Assembly: GCA_002377695.1 (NCBI GenBank)
Contig: DFQH01000005.1
Coordinates: 31,844 to 95,843, forward strand
Source of the DNA: Citromicrobium sp. UBA3494
Lineage (GTDB): Bacteria > Pseudomonadota > Alphaproteobacteria > Sphingomonadales > Sphingomonadaceae
Length of the DNA stretch: 64,000 nucleotides
Reading direction: 5' to 3'
Of this stretch, positions 27,431-35,509 are shown piece by piece. The stretch's first letter is position 1. Each line of letters starts with the position of its first letter. Position numbers and translations under genes: made by a program. The notes under the pieces were generated by a model that was not told where the DNA came from, did no database searches, and was given only the letters and a program-made list of their open reading frames with translations.

Positions 27431-27674
27431 GCCCTGACAAACCTGACACAGTGTCCAGGGTCTGAAAAACCGTGCACCCTGACGGCGCGGATTCGGTGGG
27501 GATCGACGGTGTGAAAGAGCCGCGCTCAAACCGGAGCAGATAATATGTCGACCCGCACCTCTCCTCCCCCCTCCCCGAGGGGCGGGGAGACAAGGACATC
27601 AGTCGAATATCATCCGGTCTTACTGCGTGCGCAGCGTGTAGGACAGCGGCAGGCGCCTCTCGCACACGCAAGGA

Positions 27675-27707
27675 GGGCGCGATTCGCAGCGAACTGCGAA
27701 CGCGCCC
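27675..27707. terminator. Strong hairpin, probable bidirectional terminator
   Basis: GGGCGCG (27675-27681), one unpaired A, TTCGCAG, loop CGAA, CTGCGAA and CGCGCCC (27701-27707) form a 14-bp stem with a single bulge. CTTTTCGG follows on the plus strand. It lies 48 bp past the rpmB stop and about 245 bp past the M23 stop. The T-run is short, so termination is likely but unproven. Confidence 0.5.
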
Positions 27708-27733
27708 AACGCTTTTCGGCCCAACGCTTTTCG
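27704..27733 (+). repeat. 15-bp perfect tandem duplication
   Basis: GCCCAACGCTTTTCG occurs twice back to back at 27704-27718 and 27719-27733. The first copy starts inside the 3' arm of the preceding hairpin, suggesting slipped replication at the stem base. Confidence 0.85.
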
Positions 27734-27754
27734 GATTTTGAAGCCGGTGAGGGC

Positions 27755-28048
27755 TCAGGCTGCCGGAGCGGCGGCGGCCTTCTTCAGCTCGCGCTTCACC
27801 TTGAGGGCGCGCGCGGAGAGCTTCTCGTCCTTGGTCTTGAGCAGCCAGTTGTCGAGGCCACCATTGTGCTCGACCGAACGCAGACCCTGCGTCGAAACGC
27901 GGAACTTGAAGCTGCGGTCCAGCTTCTCGCTCAGCAGCGTGACATTCTGCAGGTTGGGCAGAAACACACGCTTGGTCTTGTTGTTCGCGTGGCTGACATT
28001 GTTGCCTACCTGGCGACCCTTGCCGGTCAGTTCGCAGATGCGCGACAT
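27755..28048 (-). CDS. rpmB: 50S ribosomal protein L28
   Basis: Large-subunit protein of 97 aa beginning [27 protein letters not shown], the L28 signature, with [20 protein letters not shown] later and a Lys/Ala-rich tail. It has one zinc-type Cys at position 5 rather than the four of C+ forms, so it is the zinc-independent variant. Transcribed divergently from tadA across about 130 bp. Confidence 0.97.
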   Translation of the reverse strand: MSRICELTGKGRQVGNNVSHANNKTKRVFLPNLQNVTLLSEKLDRSFKFRVSTQGLRSVEHNGGLDNWLLKTKDEKLSARALKVKRELKKAAAAPAA

Positions 28049-28181
28049 GGCTTATCTCTTCTAAAATAGGTGATCGGTCTGTGCCGGAAAGTCGCCGCGC
28101 TTAGCGGCCAATATGCGAATCGTCAACAACCGATAGTGGCGCTTGCCGACCCGACAAGCGGCTTATAGCGCACATATCACG

Positions 28182-28643
28182 ATGACGCGATGGCCTTTGC
28201 CCGATCCCATGGAAGCCGCGCTGGCACAGGCGCAGCTGGCCGCCCAGGCGGGCGAGGTGCCCGTGGGCGCGGTGGTGGTGCGCGATGGCGAGGTGATTGC
28301 GCGCGCGCATAATGCCCCGCGCGGGCAGAACGATCCGACGGCCCATGCGGAAATTCTCGCGCTGCGGCGTGCGGCACATACGCTGGGTCAGGAACGACTC
28401 GAAGGCTGCGACCTGTGGGTGACGCTGGAGCCCTGCGCGATGTGCGCGGGCGCCATCGCCCACGCGCGAATCGCGCGGCTCTACTACGCCGCGCCCGATC
28501 CCAAGGGCGGCGCGGTGGCGCACGGCGCGCGGGTGTTCGAGCATCCGCAGTGCCACCACTGGCCTGAGGTCTACTCGGGGATGGGTGAGAATGAGGCGGC
28601 GGGGTTGCTGTGGGGGTTCTTTGCAGCTCGCCGCAAGGACTAA
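28182..28643 (+). CDS. tadA: tRNA-specific adenosine deaminase
   Basis: Converts wobble A34 to inosine in tRNA-Arg(ACG). The 153-aa protein has the zinc-deaminase motifs HAEILALR (His ligand and Glu proton shuttle) and PCAMCAGAIAHARI (two Cys ligands), plus the family ending GVYSGM-like EVYSGMGENEAAGLLWGFFAARR. The start at ATG 28182 (MTRWPLPDPMEAAL) is preferred to an ATG 39 bp upstream. It converges on and overlaps by 4 bp a small membrane-protein gene. Confidence 0.95.
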   Translation: MTRWPLPDPMEAALAQAQLAAQAGEVPVGAVVVRDGEVIARAHNAPRGQNDPTAHAEILALRRAAHTLGQERLEGCDLWVTLEPCAMCAGAIAHARIARLYYAAPDPKGGAVAHGARVFEHPQCHHWPEVYSGMGENEAAGLLWGFFAARRKD

Positions 28644-28858
28644 CCGGTCAGCAATATTAAACCAGCAATCGCGCCACCGATCATCGCAACAATGAAAGTG
28701 CCGAAATCAATCCAATAGAGGATTGGGCTAGAGCGTCTTGTGACCTCCCCGTGCGGCCAAGGGGCCACACTTTGGCCGGTTCGCAGGCTATGTCTCAGCG
28801 CGAAGGCAGCCAAAACGCTGGCAATGATGCTTACGCAACCAATCTGAGTTTCGGTCAT
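28640..28858 (-). CDS. Small two-helix membrane protein
   Basis: A 72-aa protein with two hydrophobic helices (CVSIIASVLAAFAL and FIVAMIGGAIAGLILLTG) joined by a basic loop. No family recognised. The ATG at 28858 overlaps the RNase T2 stop by one base (TGATG), supporting the start and co-expression. Its GC is lower than that of the neighbours. Its stop overlaps the convergent tadA end. Confidence 0.6.
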   Translation of the reverse strand: MTETQIGCVSIIASVLAAFALRHSLRTGQSVAPWPHGEVTRRSSPILYWIDFGTFIVAMIGGAIAGLILLTG

Positions 28859-29562
28859 CACAATCCCCGCCATATCTTCGCCGGAGCATCGTCCGCCGCA
28901 CCCCGCGCGGAACGCTTGCACGCCGCCGGCATCCAGTCGCGCCCGTAGCAAAGCCGCAGCTCCTCCAGCCAGCCGCGCTCGTTCAATTGCACCGAGATCA
29001 TCTCGCGCCGCCAGTATGGGTTCGCCTGCATCCACGCCATGCGGATATCGCCTGCGCTAAGCCCCTCCTTGCGGGAAAGCCGGTCGAGGTCGGGCCAGCG
29101 CAGGGACCGGTGCAGGATGCGGGTGATGCGGAAATAGCGGTCGGGCGTATCGGTGAGGCAGGAACCGTGCTTGGCCCATTGCCGCATGGCCAGCCGCGCG
29201 GAGGGCTGAACGCACATCTGCCGCGCAAGCTGCGCACCGCTGGGCCGGGCACGCCGCGCTGCGCACCATTGCGGCCAGCTCCGCTGCCCCTGCGGCCACA
29301 AGCCATGGACGATCAGCCCGAAGCTTCCTGCGCGACCCGAGCATTGCCGGGCGTGGCGCGGCGAATCCCTGCGCGTCCGGCAGAACTCGGGGCTCCAGCT
29401 GAGCGACAGGACGTAGCCGGTAACCGGGATCGCCCGGCTGGGCCCGTCGCGTGCGATCTTCGGCACGGGCACGCTGCGCGGCGGGCTGCACTGGTAGCTC
29501 TGGGCGCTCGCCCCGCTGGCCAGCGCTGCACCCGATGCCAGCGCCAGCGCTATCCGCAGCAT
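28858..29562 (-). CDS. RNase T2-family ribonuclease
   Basis: Exported endoribonuclease with broad specificity. The 234-aa protein has a signal peptide ending ASA|Q (about 21), then CAS-1 FGLIVHGLWPQ and CAS-2 WAKHGSCL, the two catalytic histidine motifs, and YVLSLSWSPEFC upstream. Cysteine number is consistent with periplasmic disulfides. First of a pair with the small membrane protein. Confidence 0.93.
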   Translation of the reverse strand: MLRIALALASGAALASGASAQSYQCSPPRSVPVPKIARDGPSRAIPVTGYVLSLSWSPEFCRTRRDSPRHARQCSGRAGSFGLIVHGLWPQGQRSWPQWCAARRARPSGAQLARQMCVQPSARLAMRQWAKHGSCLTDTPDRYFRITRILHRSLRWPDLDRLSRKEGLSAGDIRMAWMQANPYWRREMISVQLNERGWLEELRLCYGRDWMPAACKRSARGAADDAPAKIWRGL

Positions 29563-29565
29563 CGC

Positions 29566-29958
29566 TCAGCCATCGGAGCGTGGCGGCGTCCCATCCGCGT
29601 CCCTGCTGTTGAGCCAGCGGATCGAGTCGCTGCGGAACAGCAGCCCCACCGCCACCGCCTGCGCGACCAGACCGGCCAGCGCATAAATCTCCGACAGGGC
29701 CATGCTGCCCACGAACAGTCCGCCCACGCTGATCAGCGATAGCAGGAACAGCGCCACGATGATCCACTTGGCGATGATGCTGCGCCTGCGGCTCAGCAGA
29801 TACCACAGGATCAGCCGGATCACCTCGCCCACGAAGTATGCGATCACATAGCTTACCGGCGCACCGGCACTGAAGTATCCGGTCGCAAATCCAAGGAAGC
29901 CGAGGAAGATCGAGCCGAGGTAGAAATAGTCGAACAGTTTGATGGAGTTGGGTTTCAC
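29566..29958 (-). CDS. Hypothetical four-helix membrane protein
   Basis: A 130-aa protein with four predicted helices (YLGSIFLGFLGFATGYF, SYVIAYFVGEVIRLILWYLL, IIAKWIIVALFLLSLISV, IYALAGLVAQAVAVGLLF) and a hydrophilic C-terminal tail. No family assignment. It ends 4 bp before RNase T2 begins, so the two are probably co-transcribed. Confidence 0.65.
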   Translation of the reverse strand: MKPNSIKLFDYFYLGSIFLGFLGFATGYFSAGAPVSYVIAYFVGEVIRLILWYLLSRRRSIIAKWIIVALFLLSLISVGGLFVGSMALSEIYALAGLVAQAVAVGLLFRSDSIRWLNSRDADGTPPRSDG

Positions 29959-30021
29959 GGTGCTCTCCCCTGCATGCCGCCCGCAGGGTGGCGCAGCGCG
30001 CGCCTGCCTGCAAGCGCGCGG

Positions 30022-30885
30022 TCAGCCGAGAGTGGTGAAATCGAGCCCGATATCCGCCGCAGGAGCGCTCTGGGTCAGCCTGCCGACCGACACGAAATCG
30101 ACGCCGGTCGCGGCCTTGGCGGCGATGGTGTCCAGGTTGATGCCGCCACTCGCCTCGGTGGGTACGCGGCCTGCCACGATGCCGACCGCTTCGCGCAGCC
30201 TGTCGGGCTCCATGTTGTCGAGCAGCAGGCGCGTGGCACCGGCGGCCAGCGCCGGCTCGATCTGTTCGATCCGGTCCACCTCGCAGATGATCTGCGCCAC
30301 CCCCGCCTCGCGCGCGCGGCGCACCGCTTCGCCCACCGATCCGGCGACCGCGACGTGGTTGTCCTTTATCATCGCCGCATCCCACAGCCCCATGCGGTGG
30401 TTGCTGCCGCCGCCCATGCGCACCGCGTATTTTTCCAGGTGGCGCAGGCCCGGCAGGGTCTTGCGCGTGTCGAGCAAGGTGCAATCGGGGTTGTCCATCG
30501 CGTCGACATACTGGCGCACCAGCGTTGCGATGCCGGAGAGGTGCTGCACGGTGTTGAGCGCGGCGCGTTCCGCGGTCAGCATTGCGCGGCCGTTGCCCTC
30601 GAGGCGCATCAGGTCCGTCCCGGCGGGTACGCGAGTGCCGTCCTCGACCAGATGCTCGATCGTGCAATCGGGGTCGAGCGCGCGGAAGAAGGCGGCGGCA
30701 ATCGGCAGGCCTGCCACGGTGACGGGATCGCGGCTGTCCATCACGCCCGTGAAGCGCGCGTCGGCGGGAATTACCGCTTCGGAGGTGACGTCGCGCCCGC
30801 CGCCGGGCAGGCCCTCGCCAAGGTCCTCGGCCAACGTGTCGCGCACGAAGGCGTCGAGATCGAATCCTTGAAGCTGCAAACCCAC
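30022..30885 (-). CDS. nadC: Nicotinate-nucleotide pyrophosphorylase (carboxylating)
   Basis: Converts quinolinate and PRPP to nicotinate mononucleotide in de novo NAD synthesis. The 287-aa protein has LAEDLGEGLPGGGRDVTSEAV at the start, the AERAALNTVQHLSGIAT segment, LLDTRKTLPGLRHLEKYAVRMGGG (PRPP/quinolinate binding lysine and arginine), NHRMGLWDAAMIKDNH and EASGGINLDTI near the end. nadA and nadB are not adjacent. Confidence 0.96.
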   Translation of the reverse strand: MGLQLQGFDLDAFVRDTLAEDLGEGLPGGGRDVTSEAVIPADARFTGVMDSRDPVTVAGLPIAAAFFRALDPDCTIEHLVEDGTRVPAGTDLMRLEGNGRAMLTAERAALNTVQHLSGIATLVRQYVDAMDNPDCTLLDTRKTLPGLRHLEKYAVRMGGGSNHRMGLWDAAMIKDNHVAVAGSVGEAVRRAREAGVAQIICEVDRIEQIEPALAAGATRLLLDNMEPDRLREAVGIVAGRVPTEASGGINLDTIAAKAATGVDFVSVGRLTQSAPAADIGLDFTTLG

Positions 30886-30990
30886 ACCAAATCCAATCCT
30901 GGTCGCGGCAGCCAGAGGGCGACTGCCCGACGGCCATCGGGCCGCCCCCGTGGAGGCCTTCGCGCTAGCGAACTGCCGCGAACGAGAAAA

Positions 30991-31788
30991 TCAATGCACG
31001 AACCGTGCGACCACATCGCGGTAGCTGCGCGAGACCTTCACCTCGGCGCCCGATCCCAGCACCAGGAAGCACTCGCCATTGGTGTGCGGCTTCACCTGCC
31101 GCACCTGGTCGAGATTGACGATGGTGGAACGGTGCACGCGCTGGAACTTGCGCGGGTCCAGCCGCCGTTCGAGATCCTTCATCGTCTCGCGCAGGATCAG
31201 CGAATTGTCGCCGGTATAGATGCACATGTAATCGCCCGCGGCCTCGATATGCTCGATCGAATCGACCTCGACGCGGAAGATCTTGCCCCGGTCCTTCACG
31301 TTGAGCAGCTTTTCGAAGCGGTCGGCGCCGTCGCCCGATCCTTCCTGCAGCTCCTCGGCCGTTTCGGGGGCGACTTCGGCGAGCACGTTCATCAGCTTTT
31401 CCGCCTCGTCCGCGCCGCGCTTCTCGTTCATGCGCTGGCGCACACGCTCGATCACGTCGGCCAGCTTGTCCTCGTCCACCGGCTTCATCAGGTAATGCAG
31501 CGCATTGGCCTGGAAGGCGCGGATCGCGTGTTCCTGGTAGGCGGTGACGAAGACGAACAGCGGCGGTTCGATATCCATCACGCCCTGGACCACGCCGAAC
31601 CCGTCGAAACCGGGCATCTGGATGTCGAGGAAGACGAGGTCGGGGCGCAGCGTCTTGATCTTGCGGATCGCCTCGCGCCCGTTGGAGCAGGTGTCGATCA
31701 CCTCCACATCCTCGAACGGTTCCAGCCGCAGCTGCAGGCCCTGGATCGCGAGTTTCTCGTCGTCCACGATGATCGCTTTGATGGTCAT
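30991..31788 (-). CDS. LytTR-family response regulator
   Basis: A 265-aa two-component regulator. The receiver domain (about 1-125) has the acidic pair at 9-10, the phospho-acceptor Asp55 in LVFLDIQMPG, and the conserved Lys in LMKPVDED. The C-terminal LytTR DNA-binding domain (about 160-265) shows IEHIEAAGDYMCIYT, QRVHRSTIVNLDQV and VSRSYRDVVARF. It follows the LytS-like kinase by 3 bp, making a cognate pair. Target genes are unknown. Confidence 0.92.
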   Translation of the reverse strand: MTIKAIIVDDEKLAIQGLQLRLEPFEDVEVIDTCSNGREAIRKIKTLRPDLVFLDIQMPGFDGFGVVQGVMDIEPPLFVFVTAYQEHAIRAFQANALHYLMKPVDEDKLADVIERVRQRMNEKRGADEAEKLMNVLAEVAPETAEELQEGSGDGADRFEKLLNVKDRGKIFRVEVDSIEHIEAAGDYMCIYTGDNSLILRETMKDLERRLDPRKFQRVHRSTIVNLDQVRQVKPHTNGECFLVLGSGAEVKVSRSYRDVVARFVH

Positions 31789-31791
31789 GAT

Positions 31792-33051
31792 CTATTGTCC
31801 CATGGCGCGGGGGTACGCCGAACTTTCAACGGACGGCGCGCCGTCCTGTTTCCCGGACGCGAGCCTGCCGTCCTGCACACCTTCGCGCAGCGAGGGATGG
31901 GTGGTCAATTCGGGCGGTGGCACCAGCAGCGCCTCCTCCTCCTCGCCTTCGCGTTCGAACGGTATCTCGATCACCACGGTGAAGCCGCCTTCTGCCGGAG
32001 ACCGGATTTCGAAAAGATGTCTATTGCCATAGGCTTGCGCAAGCCTGTCGCGAATATTGGCGAGCCCGACCCCGGTCGAATCGGGGCTGGTGCTCTGCGG
32101 CAGCGAGGTGCGCGTCGATTCCACAGGATTTTTCAGGCCCGGCCCGGTGTCCGAAACCACCAGCCGCAGCCGCGAGCCGGAAATCTGCGCCGAGAGCGAA
32201 ATGCGCGCCCCGTCTTCCAGCGGCGAAACGGCATATTTGATCGCGTTCTCGATCAGCGGCTGCAGCAGAAGCGAAGGCAGAATCGCTTCGGCGGCATCCT
32301 CCGAAATATCGAATTCGGTCTGCAATCGCTCTTCGAAGCGCATGCGTTCGATATCGAGATAGAGCTTCAGCGTCTCCACCTCCTGCGCCACCGTCACCGT
32401 GCCGCCGGGTTCGGACACCAGCGTGTGCCTCAGGAAGCGCGAGAGGCGGGTGAGCATCGCGTTGGCAGGCTCGGTTTCCTTGAGCAGGACCAGCGTGCTG
32501 ATCGAATTGAGCGTGTTGAACAGGAAATGCGGGTTCAGCTGGTACCGCAGCATGGCCAGCTGCGCGCTGGTCGCCTGCGCTTCCAGCCGTTCCAGCCGGT
32601 CGATCGATTCTTCCAGCTGGAGGAAGTAGTTGATGGCGTAATACAGCCCCGTCCACGCGCCCAGCAGCGGCAGCTCCACCGCCAGATAGAGGAAGAACAG
32701 CTGCGTCAGCGTGGTTTCGCGGTCGGTATAGTACAGCCCGGCCACCCAGGCTTCGATCAGCACCTGGAGGCTGAGCGCGGTGGCCAGCGCGATGGCCGTG
32801 AAGCCCCAGGTGACGATCGGCGGGCGCCCGATCAGGTTGCGGTAGATCACCGAGAGCACGAGGCTGAAGGAAAAGCCGGTGACCGTGGCGATGAAGACGA
32901 TCATCAGCAGGCCGAAACCCTGCCCGTTGGCCAGGCCCTGCACGCTGCGCAGCACCATCGCGCTGCCCCAGCCCGCGAATTGCAGGTTCCAGAACGCGCG
33001 GTTCTTGTTCGCGAAAAAGGGTGCAGGGCGGGAGGGCAGCACGGCCATCAT
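31792..33051 (-). CDS. LytS/AlgZ-type membrane histidine kinase
   Basis: A 419-aa kinase. Four or five N-terminal helices (to about residue 165) form the membrane sensor, followed by a short coiled coil (QLEESIDRLERLEAQ), the His_kinase box with phospho-His in YQLNPHFLFNTLNSIST, and a GHKL ATPase domain with N-box LIENAIKYAV, G1 VSDTGPGL and G2 STGVGLANIRDRL. The ligand is unknown. Paired with the LytTR regulator directly downstream. Confidence 0.92.
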   Translation of the reverse strand: MMAVLPSRPAPFFANKNRAFWNLQFAGWGSAMVLRSVQGLANGQGFGLLMIVFIATVTGFSFSLVLSVIYRNLIGRPPIVTWGFTAIALATALSLQVLIEAWVAGLYYTDRETTLTQLFFLYLAVELPLLGAWTGLYYAINYFLQLEESIDRLERLEAQATSAQLAMLRYQLNPHFLFNTLNSISTLVLLKETEPANAMLTRLSRFLRHTLVSEPGGTVTVAQEVETLKLYLDIERMRFEERLQTEFDISEDAAEAILPSLLLQPLIENAIKYAVSPLEDGARISLSAQISGSRLRLVVSDTGPGLKNPVESTRTSLPQSTSPDSTGVGLANIRDRLAQAYGNRHLFEIRSPAEGGFTVVIEIPFEREGEEEEALLVPPPELTTHPSLREGVQDGRLASGKQDGAPSVESSAYPRAMGQ

Positions 33052-33141
33052 CCGGCGTGTCTAGCGCAAGCTTGCGCGCAAGCCCAAACTTTTGCGCGCC
33101 GATCTGCGATGGGCTACATTCCACGCAAGAGGAGAGGACCT

Positions 33142-33759
33142 ATGCAACCCGCCGACACGCTGCATTCCGCGCAGGAGCGCGCAAAATTTCGTGAGATGAA
33201 GGAAGGCACGGCGCAGGACTGGGCGATCATCGGCAGCGAATACCGCGCCTTCGCCAAAGGCCTGCCCGACCGGGTGCTGGACCATCTCAGGCTGCTGGAC
33301 GGCGATTTCGGCGGTTTTCCGATCTGCCGGCTGGAGCATTCGCTGCAAACCGCGACCCGCGCGCACCGCGATGGCCGGGACGAGCCCTATGTGGTGATGG
33401 CGCTGCTGCACGACATCGGCGACACGCTGGGCAGCTACAACCACCCCGAAGTGGCCGCCGCGATCCTCAAGCCCTTCGTCAGCGAGGAACTGCACTGGAT
33501 CTGCCAGAACCACGGCGCCTTCCAGGGATATTATTATTTCCACTTCCTCGGCATGGACAGACAAGCGCGCGAAGCCTTCCGCGACCATCCGCATTTCGAG
33601 GCATGCCGGGAATTCTGCGAGAAATACGACCAGGCGGCATTCGATCCCGAATATGAGAGCGAGTCGCTGGAATTCTTCGAGCCGATGGTGCGCCGGGTGA
33701 TGGCGAAGCCGCTTGCCTCCGCCTACGCAAAGGCGATGGAGGACGAAGCCGCCTCCTAG
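33142..33759 (+). CDS. HD-domain phosphohydrolase-like protein
   Basis: A 205-aa protein. HD-type metal ligands are visible as RLEHSLQTATRA and MALLHDIGDTLG, with a downstream HWICQNHGAFQGYYY. The substrate is unknown; related proteins are loosely linked to phosphonate or nucleotide chemistry. The start at ATG 33142 has GGAGAGGA 6 nt upstream. The open frame continues upstream for over 3 kb across minus-strand genes, which is a GC-bias artefact. The TAG stop overlaps the stop of the convergent gene within CTAG. Confidence 0.8.
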   Translation: MQPADTLHSAQERAKFREMKEGTAQDWAIIGSEYRAFAKGLPDRVLDHLRLLDGDFGGFPICRLEHSLQTATRAHRDGRDEPYVVMALLHDIGDTLGSYNHPEVAAAILKPFVSEELHWICQNHGAFQGYYYFHFLGMDRQAREAFRDHPHFEACREFCEKYDQAAFDPEYESESLEFFEPMVRRVMAKPLASAYAKAMEDEAAS

Positions 33760-34781
33760 TCGGAGGGCATGTCCTCGCGCCGGAAATGCTCCGCCCAGTC
33801 GGCCTTGCCCGTTTCGGCGACGAGCGATTCGATCAGGGGAAACTCGGCCTCGATGAAGTCGCGACGCTCGTCCCAGCCGTCGTGCGTGCGCTTGCGGAAG
33901 ATCCATCCGCCATGCCGAGGTCCCCATGTCTCCATGAACGCGCTCGCCGCGGAGGGTTCGAACCCTGCGTTGACGAGCAGCCAGGGCATCAGCCTGTCCG
34001 CCTCGCGCTCGGTCAGCCGCACGGTCTTCTGCTGGCGGCCGCCATTGGCGTCGAACCAGGCGCGGTGCTTGAGCACGTTGTGCGCGAATTCATGCGCGAG
34101 CACGGCGGCCAGCAGCGGGTCGGGATAGTCGATCCCGGCAAAATCGGGGCCGATCACCACCCGGTGCCCATCTGCCACCGCACTGCTGCCTTCGCCGATC
34201 TCGAACCGGCTGCGGCAGGCGGGCGCTCCGACGATATCGAAAGACATCGGCACGCCATCGCGCAGGACGGCGACGGAGATGGTGCCGGTTTCGGCCAGCA
34301 CACGCTCGGTCTCGGCCCGGACGGCCTCGATCCGGGCCCACGGCCTGGCCCCTGCCATCGGGATATCGGCGATCCGCAGGTCGCCGATTGCGGTCACCGT
34401 GTCGTCCACCCGCAACCCCGCACGCATCGCCGGGCCATCGGGCACCAGCGCCTGTACGCCCACATCGCCTTCCAGCCGGAGCAGGTCGCGCAGCTTGTCC
34501 CCCTCGCCATAGGAGGCCATGTCGTGCAGCAGCATTCCGGCCGAGGCGGTCACATCCTCGCAGAAATCCACATTGCTGGTCGCCAGCCGAAAGCCGAGCC
34601 ACAGCACGCGCGCGTCCTGCGCCCGAAACGCGACGAGCGCGGCGGGCAGCGGGGCGCGTGGCTGAGCCGAGTGCGTGCTCTGGTCAGTGGCCGCGGCGGT
34701 CGCGGGCGTATCCTGCGCTGCCGGCTGGGCCATCGCAGGCGCCGCAACCAGTGCAAGTGCCAGGACGGCGCGCGGGATCAC
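33756..34781 (-). CDS. Exported M48-like zinc metalloprotease with internal PDZ domain
   Basis: A 341-aa protein starting at GTG 34781 (GTGA overlap with the upstream DsbA-like gene). Signal peptide ends AMA|Q near residue 19. A PDZ-like segment lies at about 105-190 (ALVPDGPAMRAGLRVDDTVTAIGDLRI), followed by the zinc site HEFAHNVLKH (about 240) and a downstream EREADRLMPWLL supplying the third ligand, the gluzincin M48 pattern. Having PDZ before the protease, in a short protein, is unusual for M48. Probably involved in envelope quality control with its neighbours. Confidence 0.82.
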   Translation of the reverse strand: MIPRAVLALALVAAPAMAQPAAQDTPATAAATDQSTHSAQPRAPLPAALVAFRAQDARVLWLGFRLATSNVDFCEDVTASAGMLLHDMASYGEGDKLRDLLRLEGDVGVQALVPDGPAMRAGLRVDDTVTAIGDLRIADIPMAGARPWARIEAVRAETERVLAETGTISVAVLRDGVPMSFDIVGAPACRSRFEIGEGSSAVADGHRVVIGPDFAGIDYPDPLLAAVLAHEFAHNVLKHRAWFDANGGRQQKTVRLTEREADRLMPWLLVNAGFEPSAASAFMETWGPRHGGWIFRKRTHDGWDERRDFIEAEFPLIESLVAETGKADWAEHFRREDMPSD

Positions 34782-35497
34782 GAATCGTCGTCGGCGCTGT
34801 CCGCCGCAGCGTCCACCGCCCTGGCCAGCGCGTCCACACCCTGCGCCCCCTGCAGGATCGTGTTGCCGGTGATCCATGCGGGCGTGCCGGTGAAGCCGAG
34901 TTCCTCCGCCAGCAGCGCGTTGCGCATCAGCTCCATCGTCACGTCCTGGCCCTCTGCGTCGGCTCGCGCCCGTTCCATGTCTAGCCCGGCGGCCTCGCCC
35001 GCGCGTGCCAGCGCATCCGCATCGGCGGTTTCCTGTTCGAACAGCGCGCCGTGGAAGGCGGCGAACTTGCCCTGCTTCGCGGCGGCCAGCGCCAGCCGCG
35101 CGGCAGCCTCGCTGCCTTCGAAGATCGGCCATTCCTTGATCACCACGCGCAGCTGCGGGTCCTGCGCGATCAGTTGTTCCAGATGGCCGTGACTGAGGCG
35201 GCAGTAGCCGCAATTATAGTCCGAGAACTCGAACAGGGTGCGCGTACCTTCCGGGTTGCCGAGCACTGCGCCGGGGAAGGGTGTGCGCCATTCGTCGCCC
35301 GCCTTCGCCAGCCGCGCCTGCGTCTCGCGTTCCTGCAGCTCGGTCGCCATGCGCGGGAGCATGTCCGGATTGTCGAGCAGAAAGGCCTCCGTCTGCCGGT
35401 CGGCCAGCCCGGTTGCCTGATACAGCGCGGCGCCCAGCACTCCGCCCAGCAGGGCAAGGGCGAACACGCCCACGATACGCAGGATTGTGTCTCTCAT
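34778..35497 (-). CDS. DsbA-family thiol oxidoreductase
   Basis: A 239-aa protein with an N-terminal membrane anchor or signal (ILRIVGVFALALLGGVLGAAL), a helical region and a thioredoxin fold whose active site is CGYC (FEFSDYNCGYCRLSH, about residue 96) with the cis-Pro loop in GFTGTPAWITGN. It resembles the ScsC/BdbD/DsbA-like class that oxidises or isomerises periplasmic disulfides. It sits between two metalloprotease genes, overlapping one as GTGA and 12 bp from the other. Confidence 0.88.
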   Translation of the reverse strand: MRDTILRIVGVFALALLGGVLGAALYQATGLADRQTEAFLLDNPDMLPRMATELQERETQARLAKAGDEWRTPFPGAVLGNPEGTRTLFEFSDYNCGYCRLSHGHLEQLIAQDPQLRVVIKEWPIFEGSEAAARLALAAAKQGKFAAFHGALFEQETADADALARAGEAAGLDMERARADAEGQDVTMELMRNALLAEELGFTGTPAWITGNTILQGAQGVDALARAVDAAADSADDDS

Positions 35498-35509
35498 GGT
35501 CGTGCGGCC

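Larger units (their letters stand above)
27431..27754. other. Intergenic region with several hairpins and a short tandem repeat
   Basis: 324 bp between the M23 gene and convergent rpmB, with no supportable gene. It holds a CTCCCC-GGGGAG hairpin at 27571-27589 of a type common in sphingomonad spacers, a 14-bp stem at 27675-27707, and two tandem 15-bp copies of GCCCAACGCTTTTCG at 27704-27733. Confidence 0.6.

Noticed and set aside
29974..33759. A 1261-codon open frame on the plus strand
   Set aside because: It runs antisense to nadC, the LytTR regulator and the LytS kinase, all with clear motifs. Only its last 205 codons (the HD protein) are real; the rest is a GC-bias artefact.
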